A stretch of DNA of 64,000 nucleotides from Xylophilus sp. GW821-FHT01B05 (GCA_038961845.1 CP152408.1:4836001-4900000); one strand, 5' to 3'; positions 7,712 through 16,407 are shown, numbered from the stretch's first letter. Translations and numbers: made by a program. The notes: generated by a model not told the origin, from the sequence alone.

Positions 7712-8074
7712 GTCTCAGACCCATCCCTTTCAAGGTCCTGTGATCTGTTCGGTAGCACTCGTGTTTTGCTGACGGCGGCAGCCGGGCCGAGCACAGCGAT
7801 GGCCCGTGTGGCTGTCCCGGGTCCCCTCGGGATGCGCCGAGGAGCGCAGCGGCAGGCGGATCAGGGATCGCCCTTGTTTGCCGAAGGCGAGTTCCGCAGA
7901 GCAGTCTGCGCAGCAGACCGCCACAGTGGGGTCGCCTTCTCTTTGGGGACTTTCTCTTGGGCGTTCACCAAGAGAAAGTTACTCGCCCGCCGGGGCGAAC
8001 TCCCGGCACCCGCCGCCTGCAAGGCAAGCCGCCAAGGGATATCTCAAAGACCTTGAAAGGGATGAGTCTCAGAC
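7712..8074 (+). repeat. MITE-like intergenic repeat, copy A (with internal hairpin)
   Basis: This fills most of the 490-bp gap between the hydrolase (start 7578) and the MmgE/PrpD gene (stop 8069). The ends are inverted repeats: 7712-7737 and the reverse complement of 8049-8074 agree at 24 of 26 positions, sharing CATCCCTTTCAAGGTC. Internally, ACTTTCTCTTGG (7949-7960) pairs perfectly with CCAAGAGAAAGT (7968-7979). A near-identical element lies inverted at 58497-58877. The right end covers the last codon and stop (GTC TGA) of the MmgE/PrpD gene. Its open frames encode strings such as EKVTRPPGRTPG in both copies and are not considered genes. Confidence 0.85.
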
Positions 8075-9427
8075 CGCGAGCCCTTGCAGGTCCTTCGCTC
8101 GATCCAGGCCCCAGATGTTCTGCAGCAGCGTCTGCGCGCGCTCGGTGCCGATCACCGGTGCCGCCAGTTCCAGAAACTTGTCTGCCAGCTCCGCGTCCGA
8201 CAGCGGCAGCTCAGGGTCACCCTTGCGGTCGGGTTGTAGCCAGGCGTGGCGCTGGCCGCCGGCGGTCTCTATCTCCACACGGGCCGAACGGCGGCCCGGG
8301 AACGCCGCGTCGAGCGCCGGATCGACCACCGCCGTGATGCGGGCCATCATGGCGCGCGTGTCAGCATCCGCCAGCCGCTCGGGCGTGTAGGCCGCAAGCC
8401 GCACGCTGCCGTGCACCAGCGCCGTGGCCACCACGAAGCGCAGGCTGAAGCGGGCTTCGTTGTCGGTGCGCGGGTCTTCGTGGCAGGCGATGTCCAGCGC
8501 AGGGCCGTAGGTCGCCACACGGACATGGCGAATGTCCGAAGCGCGCAGGCCGTGCTGGCGCGCCAGTTCCAAAGCGCCGTCGATGGCGGCAAAGGTGTGA
8601 CCGCAGCCGATGTGGTTCTTGAAGGTCAGCCGCGTGATGTGGAAGTCGCGCCCCAGCGTGTCGCCCACCTTCGACCAGTCCGGCCCGTCGCTCATGGCGC
8701 GGCCGAAGCCAGCCTCGCCGTCGAGCACGTCCAGCGAGCCCGTCACGCCCCGCGCAGCCAGTTGGGCCGCGAACACGCCGCTCTCGGCGGCGCGGCCCGC
8801 ATGCAGGGGCTTGGACATGGAATCCATGCGGAAGGCCTGTTGCAGGCCGGCAGCGAAGGTCGCGGCCGTGGCCAGCGCATGGGCGAAGGGCTCTCCCTGC
8901 AAGCCGAGCAGTCCGGCAGCGGCAGAGGCCGCCCCGAAGCTGCCTACCGTGCCCGTGTTGTGCCAGTGGCGATAGTGCGGCCGCCCCATCACCACGCCGA
9001 TGCGGGTCGAGACCTCGTAGCCGAGCACCACGCCACGCAGGAAGTCCAGCCCGCTCGCGTCGCCATCCTGCGCGATCGCCAACGCAGCAGCCACGGTGGC
9101 CGCGCCCGGGTGGTACATGGCGTCGCGAAAGCTGTCATCCACCTCCGCCGCATGGGCCGCCGTTCCGTTGAGCAGCGCCGCAACGCGGGGCATCGCGCAA
9201 CGACCGTCGGGCAGGCGTGCACGGCCGCGGTCCAGGTCGTCCGCCAGCAACGCGCGCAGTTGCGGCATCGGTGCCACCGCCAGGCCCGGAAACAGTGCGG
9301 CATACCAATCGATCACCGCGCGCTTCGCGTGGTGCAGTACTTCTTCGTCCAGTCGGGATTGGCGGAATTCGGCGGCGTAGCAGGCAAATACTTCGGTGGC
9401 GTACATGGAGATGTCCGATGGGTTCAT
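8069..9427 (-). CDS. MmgE/PrpD family protein (2-methylcitrate dehydratase-like)
   Basis: 452 residues from the ATG at 9427; the frame extends 23 codons upstream into the intergenic region and the preceding Bug gene, and Met8 of this protein is an alternative. The family includes 2-methylcitrate dehydratase, cis-aconitate decarboxylase and iminodisuccinate epimerase. Signatures are NGTAAHAAEVDDSFRDAMYH, GYEVSTRIG, HNTGTVGSFGAASAAAGLLG, KPLHAGRAAESG and the KNHIGCGHTFAAIDG block. Last gene of the seven-gene minus-strand operon, 26 nt after a Bug gene. Its stop codon lies inside the terminal repeat of the MITE-like element. It probably acts on a carboxylic acid; the exact reaction is not deducible. 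Confidence 0.9.
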   Translation of the reverse strand: MNPSDISMYATEVFACYAAEFRQSRLDEEVLHHAKRAVIDWYAALFPGLAVAPMPQLRALLADDLDRGRARLPDGRCAMPRVAALLNGTAAHAAEVDDSFRDAMYHPGAATVAAALAIAQDGDASGLDFLRGVVLGYEVSTRIGVVMGRPHYRHWHNTGTVGSFGAASAAAGLLGLQGEPFAHALATAATFAAGLQQAFRMDSMSKPLHAGRAAESGVFAAQLAARGVTGSLDVLDGEAGFGRAMSDGPDWSKVGDTLGRDFHITRLTFKNHIGCGHTFAAIDGALELARQHGLRASDIRHVRVATYGPALDIACHEDPRTDNEARFSLRFVVATALVHGSVRLAAYTPERLADADTRAMMARITAVVDPALDAAFPGRRSARVEIETAGGQRHAWLQPDRKGDPELPLSDAELADKFLELAAPVIGTERAQTLLQNIWGLDRAKDLQGLAV

Positions 9428-9453
9428 GAGGGAAAGAGGAGGAGCGCGCAGAT

Positions 9454-10431
9454 TCAGTCGGCGGTGATCCCGGTGAGTTTGATCAACTGGAGCCACTTCG
9501 CCTCTTCCGCGCGCTGAATGCGCAGCGCATCAGCAGGGCCGTTCAAGGTAAGTACCAGGCCTTCGGCCTCGGCGCGGCGCGTGAAGCCCTCGCCCTGGCT
9601 GGCACTCTGCACGGCCGCGCTCAGCCTATGGATGGCAACTGCGGGCGATCCTCCAGTCGTAAACACGCCATACAGCACGTCGGCCTCGTAGTCGGGCACG
9701 CCCGACTCGGCGAAGGTAGGGACATCCGGCAACAAGGGGGAGCGCTTGGCACCCGTTACGCCCAACGCCCGCAGCTTTCCAGTCTTGAGGAAGGGCGCCA
9801 CGCTGGGCAGGGTGCCGAACATCAGGTCGATCTGCCCTGCCAGCGTATCGGTGATCGCGGGGCCGGCTCCACGGTAAGGCACATGGGTCATCGTCAGTCC
9901 TGCTCTACTCTTGAGCAGTTCGGCGGCCAGGTGAGTACTGGTGCCATTGCCCGCCGAGCCATAGCTCAGACGACCCGGCCCGGAGCGCATGCGCGCCAGC
10001 AGATCCTTTGCAGAGCGGATAGGGCTTGCGGCGCGCACAACCGCCACGTTAGGCGCAACCCCCAACAGCATGACCGGCACCAAGGCGGTCGCTGCGGCGT
10101 ATGGCAGCTTGGGGTAGAGGCTCGGCACGATGGCAATGGCGCTGGTAGTCAACAAAAGGGTGTGGCCGTCCGGTGCGCTTTTGGCTACCAAGTCGTTGCC
10201 GATCACCGTGCCGGCCCCCGCCTTGTTCTCGACAATCACTGTCTGGCCCAGTTCGCGCGACAAACCGTCGGCCAACGCCCGCGCCATCGCATCGGTGCCG
10301 CCGCCCGCAGGGAAGGGCACGACCAACCTGAGCGTCTTGCTCGGAAAGCCCTGCGCGCCGGCCGGCGCGGCAAGGCCCATGGCGGTCATGCTGGCCGCAG
10401 CGGCCCACTGGCTCAGTATTCTTCGTTGCAT
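9454..10431 (-). CDS. Bug/TctC-family periplasmic solute-binding protein
   Basis: 325 residues from the ATG at 10431, preceded by GGAG at a suitable distance (AAAAAGGAGACACGCG). The signal peptide is MQRRILSQWAAAASMTAMGL, with cleavage expected near APAGA. Family motifs are SKTLRLVVPFPAGGGTDAMA, VIVENKAGAGTVIG, LSYGSAGNGTSTHLAAELL and VPYRGAGPAITDTLAGQ. It is sixth in the operon, between the enol-lactonase-like hydrolase (101-nt gap) and MmgE/PrpD (26-nt gap), and is one of three Bug paralogues in this single operon. Confidence 0.93.
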   Translation of the reverse strand: MQRRILSQWAAAASMTAMGLAAPAGAQGFPSKTLRLVVPFPAGGGTDAMARALADGLSRELGQTVIVENKAGAGTVIGNDLVAKSAPDGHTLLLTTSAIAIVPSLYPKLPYAAATALVPVMLLGVAPNVAVVRAASPIRSAKDLLARMRSGPGRLSYGSAGNGTSTHLAAELLKSRAGLTMTHVPYRGAGPAITDTLAGQIDLMFGTLPSVAPFLKTGKLRALGVTGAKRSPLLPDVPTFAESGVPDYEADVLYGVFTTGGSPAVAIHRLSAAVQSASQGEGFTRRAEAEGLVLTLNGPADALRIQRAEEAKWLQLIKLTGITAD

Positions 10432-10532
10432 CGCGTGTCTCCTTTTTGAAGGCCGGCCAAGGCTGGCGCGGTAGCGGCCCAACGCGCGGCGAACGGCATC
10501 GCACATGAATGCGTGACGGGGCCTGCAGCGTT

Positions 10533-11348
10533 TCAGCGGGGCTTGATCTGCACACCCACGGTGCCGTCCAGGAACATGCGCAGCGCGCGATTGAAGCGCT
10601 CGGGCTGCTCGATGCAGCTCATATGCGCCGCATCGCCAATCACGACCAGGGTGGAGTCGGGCAGATGCCGATGCATTTCCAGCGAAGCGGCCAGCGGCGT
10701 GCCGATGTCGTGCTCACCCACAATCACCAGCACCGGGCAGGCGATCCGATGCAGTTCGGCCGTGGTCTGCACGGACGCGATGGCCGCGCAGCAACCCGTC
10801 CAGCCCTCGACACTGGTACCGGCGATGACTTGTGCAACGCCAGCCACGATGGCGGGCTCCGTCGTGCGAAAGGCGGCGGTGAACCAGCGCCCGATCGCCG
10901 CGTCCACCAGCGGCCGCACGCCCTGCTCCCGCGCCACGCGAATGCGCTCGTCCCACACCGACTGCGGCGTGGCGCCGTGCTGGCTGGTCGTGTCGGCCAG
11001 CACCAGCGCCTGTACGCGATGCGGGTACTTCAGTGCGAAGGTCTGGCCGATCATGCCGCCCATCGAAAAGCCGACCCAGGCGGCCTGTGCGATGTTCAGG
11101 TGATCCATCAATTGCGCTGCATCGTCGGCCAGTTCACCCAACGTGTAGGGCGCAGCGCCAGCCCCGCTGCGTCCGTGCCCGCGCGTGTCGTAGCGCAGCA
11201 CGCGATAGCGTCCGGCCAGGGCTGCCAGTTGCGGATCCCACATCGAAAAGTCGCAGCCCAGCGAGTGCGACATCACAAGCCACGGGCCCTGCATGCCGTC
11301 GATGGCGTAGTGGATGGCCGGCGCGCCGGCGCGTTCGAAGGTGCTCAT
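10533..11348 (-). CDS. Alpha/beta-hydrolase, 3-oxoadipate enol-lactonase (PcaD)-like
   Basis: 271-residue hydrolase with an intact triad: the nucleophile Ser in WVGFSMGGMIGQ (~residue 94), Asp in IVGEHDIGTP and His in IGDAAHMSCIEQP. The opening, IHYAIDGMQGPWLVMSHSLG, and RVLRYDTRGHGRSG are typical of PcaD, which hydrolyses 3-oxoadipate enol-lactone in the beta-ketoadipate pathway. No other pca genes are in the window, so it may act on a related lactone or ester. It is 10 nt upstream-side adjacent to a Bug gene in the IclR-linked operon. Class is certain, substrate uncertain. Confidence 0.88.
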   Translation of the reverse strand: MSTFERAGAPAIHYAIDGMQGPWLVMSHSLGCDFSMWDPQLAALAGRYRVLRYDTRGHGRSGAGAAPYTLGELADDAAQLMDHLNIAQAAWVGFSMGGMIGQTFALKYPHRVQALVLADTTSQHGATPQSVWDERIRVAREQGVRPLVDAAIGRWFTAAFRTTEPAIVAGVAQVIAGTSVEGWTGCCAAIASVQTTAELHRIACPVLVIVGEHDIGTPLAASLEMHRHLPDSTLVVIGDAAHMSCIEQPERFNRALRMFLDGTVGVQIKPR

Positions 11349-11358
11349 GTCTTGCCGT

Positions 11359-12375
11359 TCATTGAGGCGCGATGTGGGCCGCCTTGGCGATACGCGCGTA
11401 CTTGCTTACCTCGGCCTCTATCAGCTTCTGGAACTCGGCAGGCGTACCGGCCGCCACCGCCACACCCATGGTTTCGAGTTGTCTCTTCACCTCTGGCAGG
11501 CGCAGGATGCCGGCGATGTCCTTGCTCAGTTGCGCCAGGACGGGCGCCGGCGTCTTGGCAGACGCCAGCAGTCCGTACCAGAAGCTCCATTCATAGCCCG
11601 GAACGCCGGCCTCTGCGACGGTGGGCACCTCGGGCATATCGGCAATTCGCCGGGAGCCGGTCACCGCGAGCACGCGCACCCTGCCCTCTTTCACCATGCC
11701 CACCGCCGACACATAGGGCGCGATGTGGAACTGCACGCGGCCAGCAATGGTTTCGGTCATGGCCTCGCCCACGCTCTTGTACGGAATGTTCACCGCCTCG
11801 ATGCCCGCCTGCTGGCAGAACAGGGCCGCGGCGAAATGCGAGCTGCTGCCCACGCCCGCCGAGGAGTAGCTCAGCGAGCCGGGGCGCGCCTTGGCTCGCG
11901 CCACCATCTCGGCAAGGTTCCCGGCCGGCAGGCTCTTGGGCGCAACGATCAGCGCTGGCCCATCGCCAATCAGCGTGACGGGTGCGAAGTCGCGCAGCGT
12001 GTCGTAGCCCGGGTTGCTGAAGACGGCCGGTGCAGTTGCATGGGCCGGCGATACGCTCAGCAGCGTGCTGCCGTCGGCGGGCGCGGCCAGCACCGCCTTG
12101 GCCGCCAAAGTGCCCCCGACACCGGTCTTGTTCTCGACAACGGCAGGCAGCTTCCAGCGTTCGGAGATCGTGGCGGCGATCAGGCGCGCCGCCGCGTCGG
12201 GTACGCCGCCAGCACCGAAGCCGACGAGGAAGCGGTAGCTGGACAGTGCCGGCGCGGGCAGGTCTCCAGCAGCAGAGACGTGGGACCAGGCAGGGGCCAC
12301 TGCACAGGCTGCGCTGGCGGGTAGCCATCTCAGCAGTGCGCGGCGGGACGGGTCTTGAACGAAATGCAAAGGCAT
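11359..12375 (-). CDS. Bug/TctC-family periplasmic solute-binding protein, possibly Tat-exported
   Basis: 338 residues from the ATG at 12375, preceded by CCAGGAGACTTTC. The N-terminus carries DPSRRALLRWLPASAACAVA, resembling a twin-arginine (SRRxLL) leader rather than a plain Sec signal. Family motifs are YRFLVGFGAGGVPDAAARLI (a variant of the usual VVPFxPGG), VVENKTGVGG, LSYSSAGVGSSSHFAAALF and IPYKSVGEAMTETIAG. It lies between the acyl-CoA synthetase (133-nt gap) and the PcaD-like hydrolase (10-nt gap). The larger gap could hold an internal promoter, but no clear motif was seen. Confidence 0.9.
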   Translation of the reverse strand: MPLHFVQDPSRRALLRWLPASAACAVAPAWSHVSAAGDLPAPALSSYRFLVGFGAGGVPDAAARLIAATISERWKLPAVVENKTGVGGTLAAKAVLAAPADGSTLLSVSPAHATAPAVFSNPGYDTLRDFAPVTLIGDGPALIVAPKSLPAGNLAEMVARAKARPGSLSYSSAGVGSSSHFAAALFCQQAGIEAVNIPYKSVGEAMTETIAGRVQFHIAPYVSAVGMVKEGRVRVLAVTGSRRIADMPEVPTVAEAGVPGYEWSFWYGLLASAKTPAPVLAQLSKDIAGILRLPEVKRQLETMGVAVAAGTPAEFQKLIEAEVSKYARIAKAAHIAPQ

Positions 12376-12508
12376 GAAAGTCTCCTGGGTTGTCGCTGCC
12401 TTGAGGCAGTCTTGGGCTGGCGTGGCGCCAGTTGTCCAAGTCGGGGCGGGGGGATCAGCACGGCTCGCGCGCCGCCTGGTGCCGATCTGCGCGTGCTGCA
12501 CGCTCGGC

Positions 12509-14608
12509 TCAGGCCAGCACGACCACGCCGTCGGCGGCGCGCACGCCCTGCCCTTGCGGCAGCACGAAGACCGGATTGATCTCGGCCTCGACCAATCTTT
12601 CTCCAAGCTGGACCGCCATCCGCGAGAAGGCGACGATGGCATCGACCAAGGCCTCGACGTCGGCCTTGGGGCGTCCGCGGAAGCCGTCCAGCAAGGGCCA
12701 GGTCTTGAGGTCCTGCGCCATCGACAGTGCCTCGGCGCGGCCGAGCGGCTTCAAGCCATGCGCGTCCTGCGCCAGCAGCCGCATGGTGGTGTCCTTGAAG
12801 AGTTCTGCCGTCACGCCGCCCATGCCCAGCAGGATGGCCGTGCCGAGCGCATCGCGGTGCATTCCCAGGATCAGTTCCGTGCCGCCCGACACCATCTCCT
12901 GCACCAGAAAACGTTCGGGATGCACGCCGCTGCGGGTCTTCACCTCGACCGCCATGCGGCCCATGCGCTCGCCGATGGTGTCGCTGTCCAGGCCAACGAC
13001 AACGCCGCCCACGTCGCTCTTGTGCGTGATGTCGGACGACAGGATCTTGAGCACGACGCGCCCGCCCAGTTCGCGCGCGGCCGCTTCGGCCTCGGCCGGA
13101 GACGCAACCACCCGCTCGGCGGCACACCGCACGCCGAAGCGCGAGAACAACTGCTTGGCCTGCGCTTCGTCGAGCGAGCCGCCAGGCAGCTCGCCGCCCT
13201 CGACCAGCAGCAAGGGCGCGCCGTCTTCCACGGGGGCGGCGAACCCTTGCACGCGCAGCATGCCCGCCAGCGCGGCGGTGCAGCTCTCGGCGGCGGTGAA
13301 CGCCGGCACGCCACCTTGCGTGAGCAGTGCTCCCACTTCGGGCGCATGTGGGCTCACATACGCCATCACCGGCTTGTCGGAGTGGGGCAGGCAGTCCTGG
13401 ATGGCACCGGCCAGCAGTTCGGGCATGGCCAGGCTGGAAGAGCCGACGATGATCACCAGTGCGTCGTAGCTGGCGCTTGCCAGCAGCGCGTTGATGGCGC
13501 CCCGCAGCAGGTCGGGGCGCAGCCCGGCCAGGGTCACGTCGATCGGGTTGCGGTCCAGCACCGCTTCGGTTCCCGTCTGCAACGCCCGCAGTGCATCGGC
13601 GGTGGCTGCATCGGGTGCAGGCGTATCGAAGCCGGCCACGCCCAGATCATCGGAAACCAGCGTGCCGGCGCCGCCCGTGGAGGTCAGGATGGCCACGCGC
13701 TTGCCACGCAATCGGCGGCCCGTGGTCAGCGCGGAGGGAATGTCCAGCAGGTCGGAGAAGCTCTGCGCCCGGATCACGCCCACCTGCCTGAACAGCGCGT
13801 CGTACATGCTGTCGGCGCCCGCCATGGCGCCGGTGTGCGACACCGCAGCCTTCGCGCCCGCCTCCGACCGGCCGATCTTGAAGGCGACGACGGGCTTGCC
13901 CAGGCGCGCGGCCTTCAGGCAGGCGGCGCGAAACTTGGCGGGGTCGCGCACAGTCTCGACGTACAGCGCGATCACCTTGGTGGCCGGGTCGTCGGCCAGG
14001 TGATCGATGAAGTCGGCCAGCTCCAGGTCGACTTCGTTGCTGGTGGAGATCAGCTTTGACAAACCGATGCCACGCGCCGCGGCACGCGACAGCAGCGAGC
14101 CCAGAATGCCCCCGCTTTGCGAAACCACGCCGATCCCGCCAGCCTGGAACTTGTCCATCTCCAGCGCGCCGGACGGCGACAGCACGATGTTGTCCGTGAG
14201 ATTGACGAGCCCGATGGTGTTGGGGCCCAGGATGCGCATCGCGCCGGCCGCCTCGACCAGTTGCTGCTGGCGCCGCGCGCCTTCTTCGCCGGTTTCGGTA
14301 TAGCCGCTGGCCAACACGATGGCCGCGGCGCAGCCTCGTGCCGATAGCTCCTTCACAGCCAGGTGCGCGCGCTCGGCGCCCAGCAGTATCACGGCAACGT
14401 CGGGCACCTCCGGCAGCGACGCGATATCGGCGTAGCACGGCAGATCGCCGATGCGGTCGACCTTGGGGTTCACCGGCATGATGCGGCCCGCAAAACCGTG
14501 CTTCTGCAGATAGGCCACGGGGCGGCCGGTGGTTTTCTTCGGGTCTGCCGAGGCGCCGATGACGGCGACGCTGCGGGGCGACAGCAGCTTGGCGATGGCG
14601 TCGTTCAT
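12509..14608 (-). CDS. ADP-forming acyl-CoA synthetase (acetate-CoA ligase, NDP-forming), fused alpha-beta type
   Basis: 699 residues. Order of domains: CoA-binding Rossmann domain (residues ~8-130, SVAVIGASADPKKTTGRPVA), succinyl-CoA-ligase-like domains with VVSQSGGILGSLL and the phospho-His loop AAVSHTGAMAGADS (His258), and a C-terminal ATP-grasp domain (~480-699; GGRVVLKILSSDITHKSDVG, LVQEMVSGGTELILG). Such enzymes interconvert an organic acid and its CoA thioester with ATP/ADP. No acetyltransferase domain is attached. It is 4 nt after the crotonase, so acid activation and a CoA-ester lyase or isomerase are co-translated. It likely activates the acid imported or generated by this operon. 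Confidence 0.92.
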   Translation of the reverse strand: MNDAIAKLLSPRSVAVIGASADPKKTTGRPVAYLQKHGFAGRIMPVNPKVDRIGDLPCYADIASLPEVPDVAVILLGAERAHLAVKELSARGCAAAIVLASGYTETGEEGARRQQQLVEAAGAMRILGPNTIGLVNLTDNIVLSPSGALEMDKFQAGGIGVVSQSGGILGSLLSRAAARGIGLSKLISTSNEVDLELADFIDHLADDPATKVIALYVETVRDPAKFRAACLKAARLGKPVVAFKIGRSEAGAKAAVSHTGAMAGADSMYDALFRQVGVIRAQSFSDLLDIPSALTTGRRLRGKRVAILTSTGGAGTLVSDDLGVAGFDTPAPDAATADALRALQTGTEAVLDRNPIDVTLAGLRPDLLRGAINALLASASYDALVIIVGSSSLAMPELLAGAIQDCLPHSDKPVMAYVSPHAPEVGALLTQGGVPAFTAAESCTAALAGMLRVQGFAAPVEDGAPLLLVEGGELPGGSLDEAQAKQLFSRFGVRCAAERVVASPAEAEAAARELGGRVVLKILSSDITHKSDVGGVVVGLDSDTIGERMGRMAVEVKTRSGVHPERFLVQEMVSGGTELILGMHRDALGTAILLGMGGVTAELFKDTTMRLLAQDAHGLKPLGRAEALSMAQDLKTWPLLDGFRGRPKADVEALVDAIVAFSRMAVQLGERLVEAEINPVFVLPQGQGVRAADGVVVLA

Positions 14609-14612
14609 GCGG

Positions 14613-15404
14613 TCAATCCTTGGCGGCTGTCTTGGCCAGGAATGCTTCGACCGACGCGCGGTGCTCGCTGCTGGTGTAGCAAATGCCTTGCGCCTGGCTG
14701 CCCTGTGCGAACACGTCGTGCGAAGTCAGCTCGAAGCTCTGGTTCAGGATGGTCTTGGTCAGCGCCAGCGCAGTGGAAGACGCAGAAGAAAGTTCGACCG
14801 CCCACGCCTGCGCGTCGGCAAGCAGCGTGTCCGCGCCGGTCTTGCGGTCCACGATGCCCAGCGAGACGGCTTCGTCCACCTTGACCTGGCGGCCGGTGAA
14901 GATCAGTTCCTTGGCCTTGGGCAGACCGACCCGGCGCGGCAGGAAGTACATGCCGCCGCCATCGGGAATGATGCCGCGCAGCACATAGCTCCAGGCAAAG
15001 CTCGCCCATTCGCTGGCAATGATGAAGTCGCAGGCCAACGCCGTGTCCGCACCCAACCCCGAGGCCGCGCCGTTGACGGCGGCGATCACCGGCTTGGGCA
15101 TGGTGTGGAGCAGCGCCTGTACATGGTGTACGCCCTGCTGGCGATGCCAGCCGTTGAAACCGACTTCGCCGGCCGGCGCGTTCATGCGCTTTTGCATGCC
15201 GCTGATGTCGCCGCCCGCGCAGAAACCTTTGCCGGCACCGGTCAGCACCAGTGCCTTGATGGCCTTGTCCGCGGCCACGCGCCCCAGTGCGTCGGCAAAC
15301 TCCGCGCGCATGTCGTCGCTCATGGCGTTGCGCTTGTCGGGGCGGTTGAAGGTGACGGTCGCCACGGCATCCGCCACTTGAAGATCGATGAAGGTGTAGG
15401 TCAT
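14613..15404 (-). CDS. Enoyl-CoA hydratase/isomerase family protein (crotonase superfamily)
   Basis: 263 residues. Oxyanion-hole blocks are LTGAGKGFCAGGDISGMQ (residues ~60-77) and AAVNGAASGLGADTALACDF (~105-124). The segment that normally carries the hydratase Glu pair reads GIIPDGGGMYFLPRRVG, with Asp in the position used by PaaG-type isomerases and dehalogenase-like members, so isomerase or another CoA-ester reaction is as likely as hydration. The gene is second in the operon, 31 nt after the Bug gene and 4 nt before the ADP-forming synthetase. Confidence 0.9.
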   Translation of the reverse strand: MTYTFIDLQVADAVATVTFNRPDKRNAMSDDMRAEFADALGRVAADKAIKALVLTGAGKGFCAGGDISGMQKRMNAPAGEVGFNGWHRQQGVHHVQALLHTMPKPVIAAVNGAASGLGADTALACDFIIASEWASFAWSYVLRGIIPDGGGMYFLPRRVGLPKAKELIFTGRQVKVDEAVSLGIVDRKTGADTLLADAQAWAVELSSASSTALALTKTILNQSFELTSHDVFAQGSQAQGICYTSSEHRASVEAFLAKTAAKD

Positions 15405-15435
15405 GTGTTTTTCTGGCTGAGTCGGAGGCAGCCGC

Positions 15436-16407
15436 TTAGTCGGCCCTGATGCCGTTTTCCTTGATGAAGCGCGCCCACCGCACTTCCTCCGCGCGCACGT
15501 AGTCGTCGAGCTCGGCGGGCGCGCCAGCGTTGATCACCAGGCCTTCATGCTCGATCTTGCGCACGAAGTCAGGCGCACGCGCGGCCTTGCGGCCGGCGGC
15601 GTTGAGGCGGTCGATGACGGCAGGCGGGGTGCCGGCCGGCACGTACAAGCCGTACCAGCTCTCCACCAGATAGCCGGGCACGGTGGTAGCGATGGCCGGC
15701 ACGTTCTGGAATGCGGGTGAGGGCTCGGCCGTGGTCACGCCCAGCGCACGCAGCTTGCCGCCGTCAACGAAGTTGGACACGGCCGCCGCGGTGGCGAACA
15801 TCATGTCGACCTGCCCGCCCAGCAGATCGGTCAGCGCCGGCCCGGCACCGCGGTAAGGAACGTGCGTGAGCTTGACCTTCGCGAGATTGGCGAACATCTC
15901 GCCAGCCAGATGCGCGGAAGTGCCCGCACCTTGCGATGCAAAGGTCAGCTTGCCGGGATTGGCCCTGGCGCCCGCCAGCAGGTCGGCCAGGGATTTGTAG
16001 GGGCTGTAGGGCCGCACCACCAGGACATTGGGTCCGCGACCGATAAGGATGACCGGCGCGAAGGCCTTGTTGCTGCCGTAGATGAGCTTGGGCTGCAGCG
16101 CCGGGTTGATGGCGTGGGCGAACGAGGCGACCACGACGCTGTAGCCATCTGGCGCGCTCTTGGCCACGTTGTCCGTGCCGATCAACGTTCCCGCACCCGG
16201 CTTGTTGTCGATGATGACCGGCTGCCCGAGGTCCTTGGACATCTCCGCGCCCAGCGTGCGGGCGATCAGGTCGGTGCCGCCGCCGGGCGCGAAGGGCACG
16301 ACGAAACGGATGGGCTTGTCGGGATAGGCGAAGGCCGTGCCGACGGCGGTGAGGCCTGCAAGAAGGAAGGCGAGCACGCGTGCTCGCCCGGTGAAAGGGG
16401 CTGCCAT
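15436..16407 (-). CDS. Bug/TctC-family periplasmic solute-binding protein (operon leader)
   Basis: 323 residues from the ATG at 16407, with GGAG upstream (CTGGAGACATCAGACC). Signal peptide ARVLAFLLAGLTAVGTAFA, then the mature start YPDKPIRFVVPFAPGGGTDL. Other motifs: VIIDNKPGAGTLIG, LTFASQGAGTSAHLAGEMF, VPYRGAGPALTDLLGGQ. First gene of the seven-gene operon, divergent from the IclR regulator, whose candidate operator lies in the 191-bp intergenic region. As leader of an operon with two more Bug genes, it may bind the pathway's primary carboxylic acid. Confidence 0.93.
   Translation of the reverse strand: MAAPFTGRARVLAFLLAGLTAVGTAFAYPDKPIRFVVPFAPGGGTDLIARTLGAEMSKDLGQPVIIDNKPGAGTLIGTDNVAKSAPDGYSVVVASFAHAINPALQPKLIYGSNKAFAPVILIGRGPNVLVVRPYSPYKSLADLLAGARANPGKLTFASQGAGTSAHLAGEMFANLAKVKLTHVPYRGAGPALTDLLGGQVDMMFATAAAVSNFVDGGKLRALGVTTAEPSPAFQNVPAIATTVPGYLVESWYGLYVPAGTPPAVIDRLNAAGRKAARAPDFVRKIEHEGLVINAGAPAELDDYVRAEEVRWARFIKENGIRAD

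Noticed and set aside
7806..8390. Long frames within MITE-like copy A giving strings such as LSRVPSGCAEERS and EKVTRPPGRTPG
   Set aside because: The same strings arise from copy B because the DNA repeat is shared; they cross hairpins and terminal repeats and have no protein-family features.
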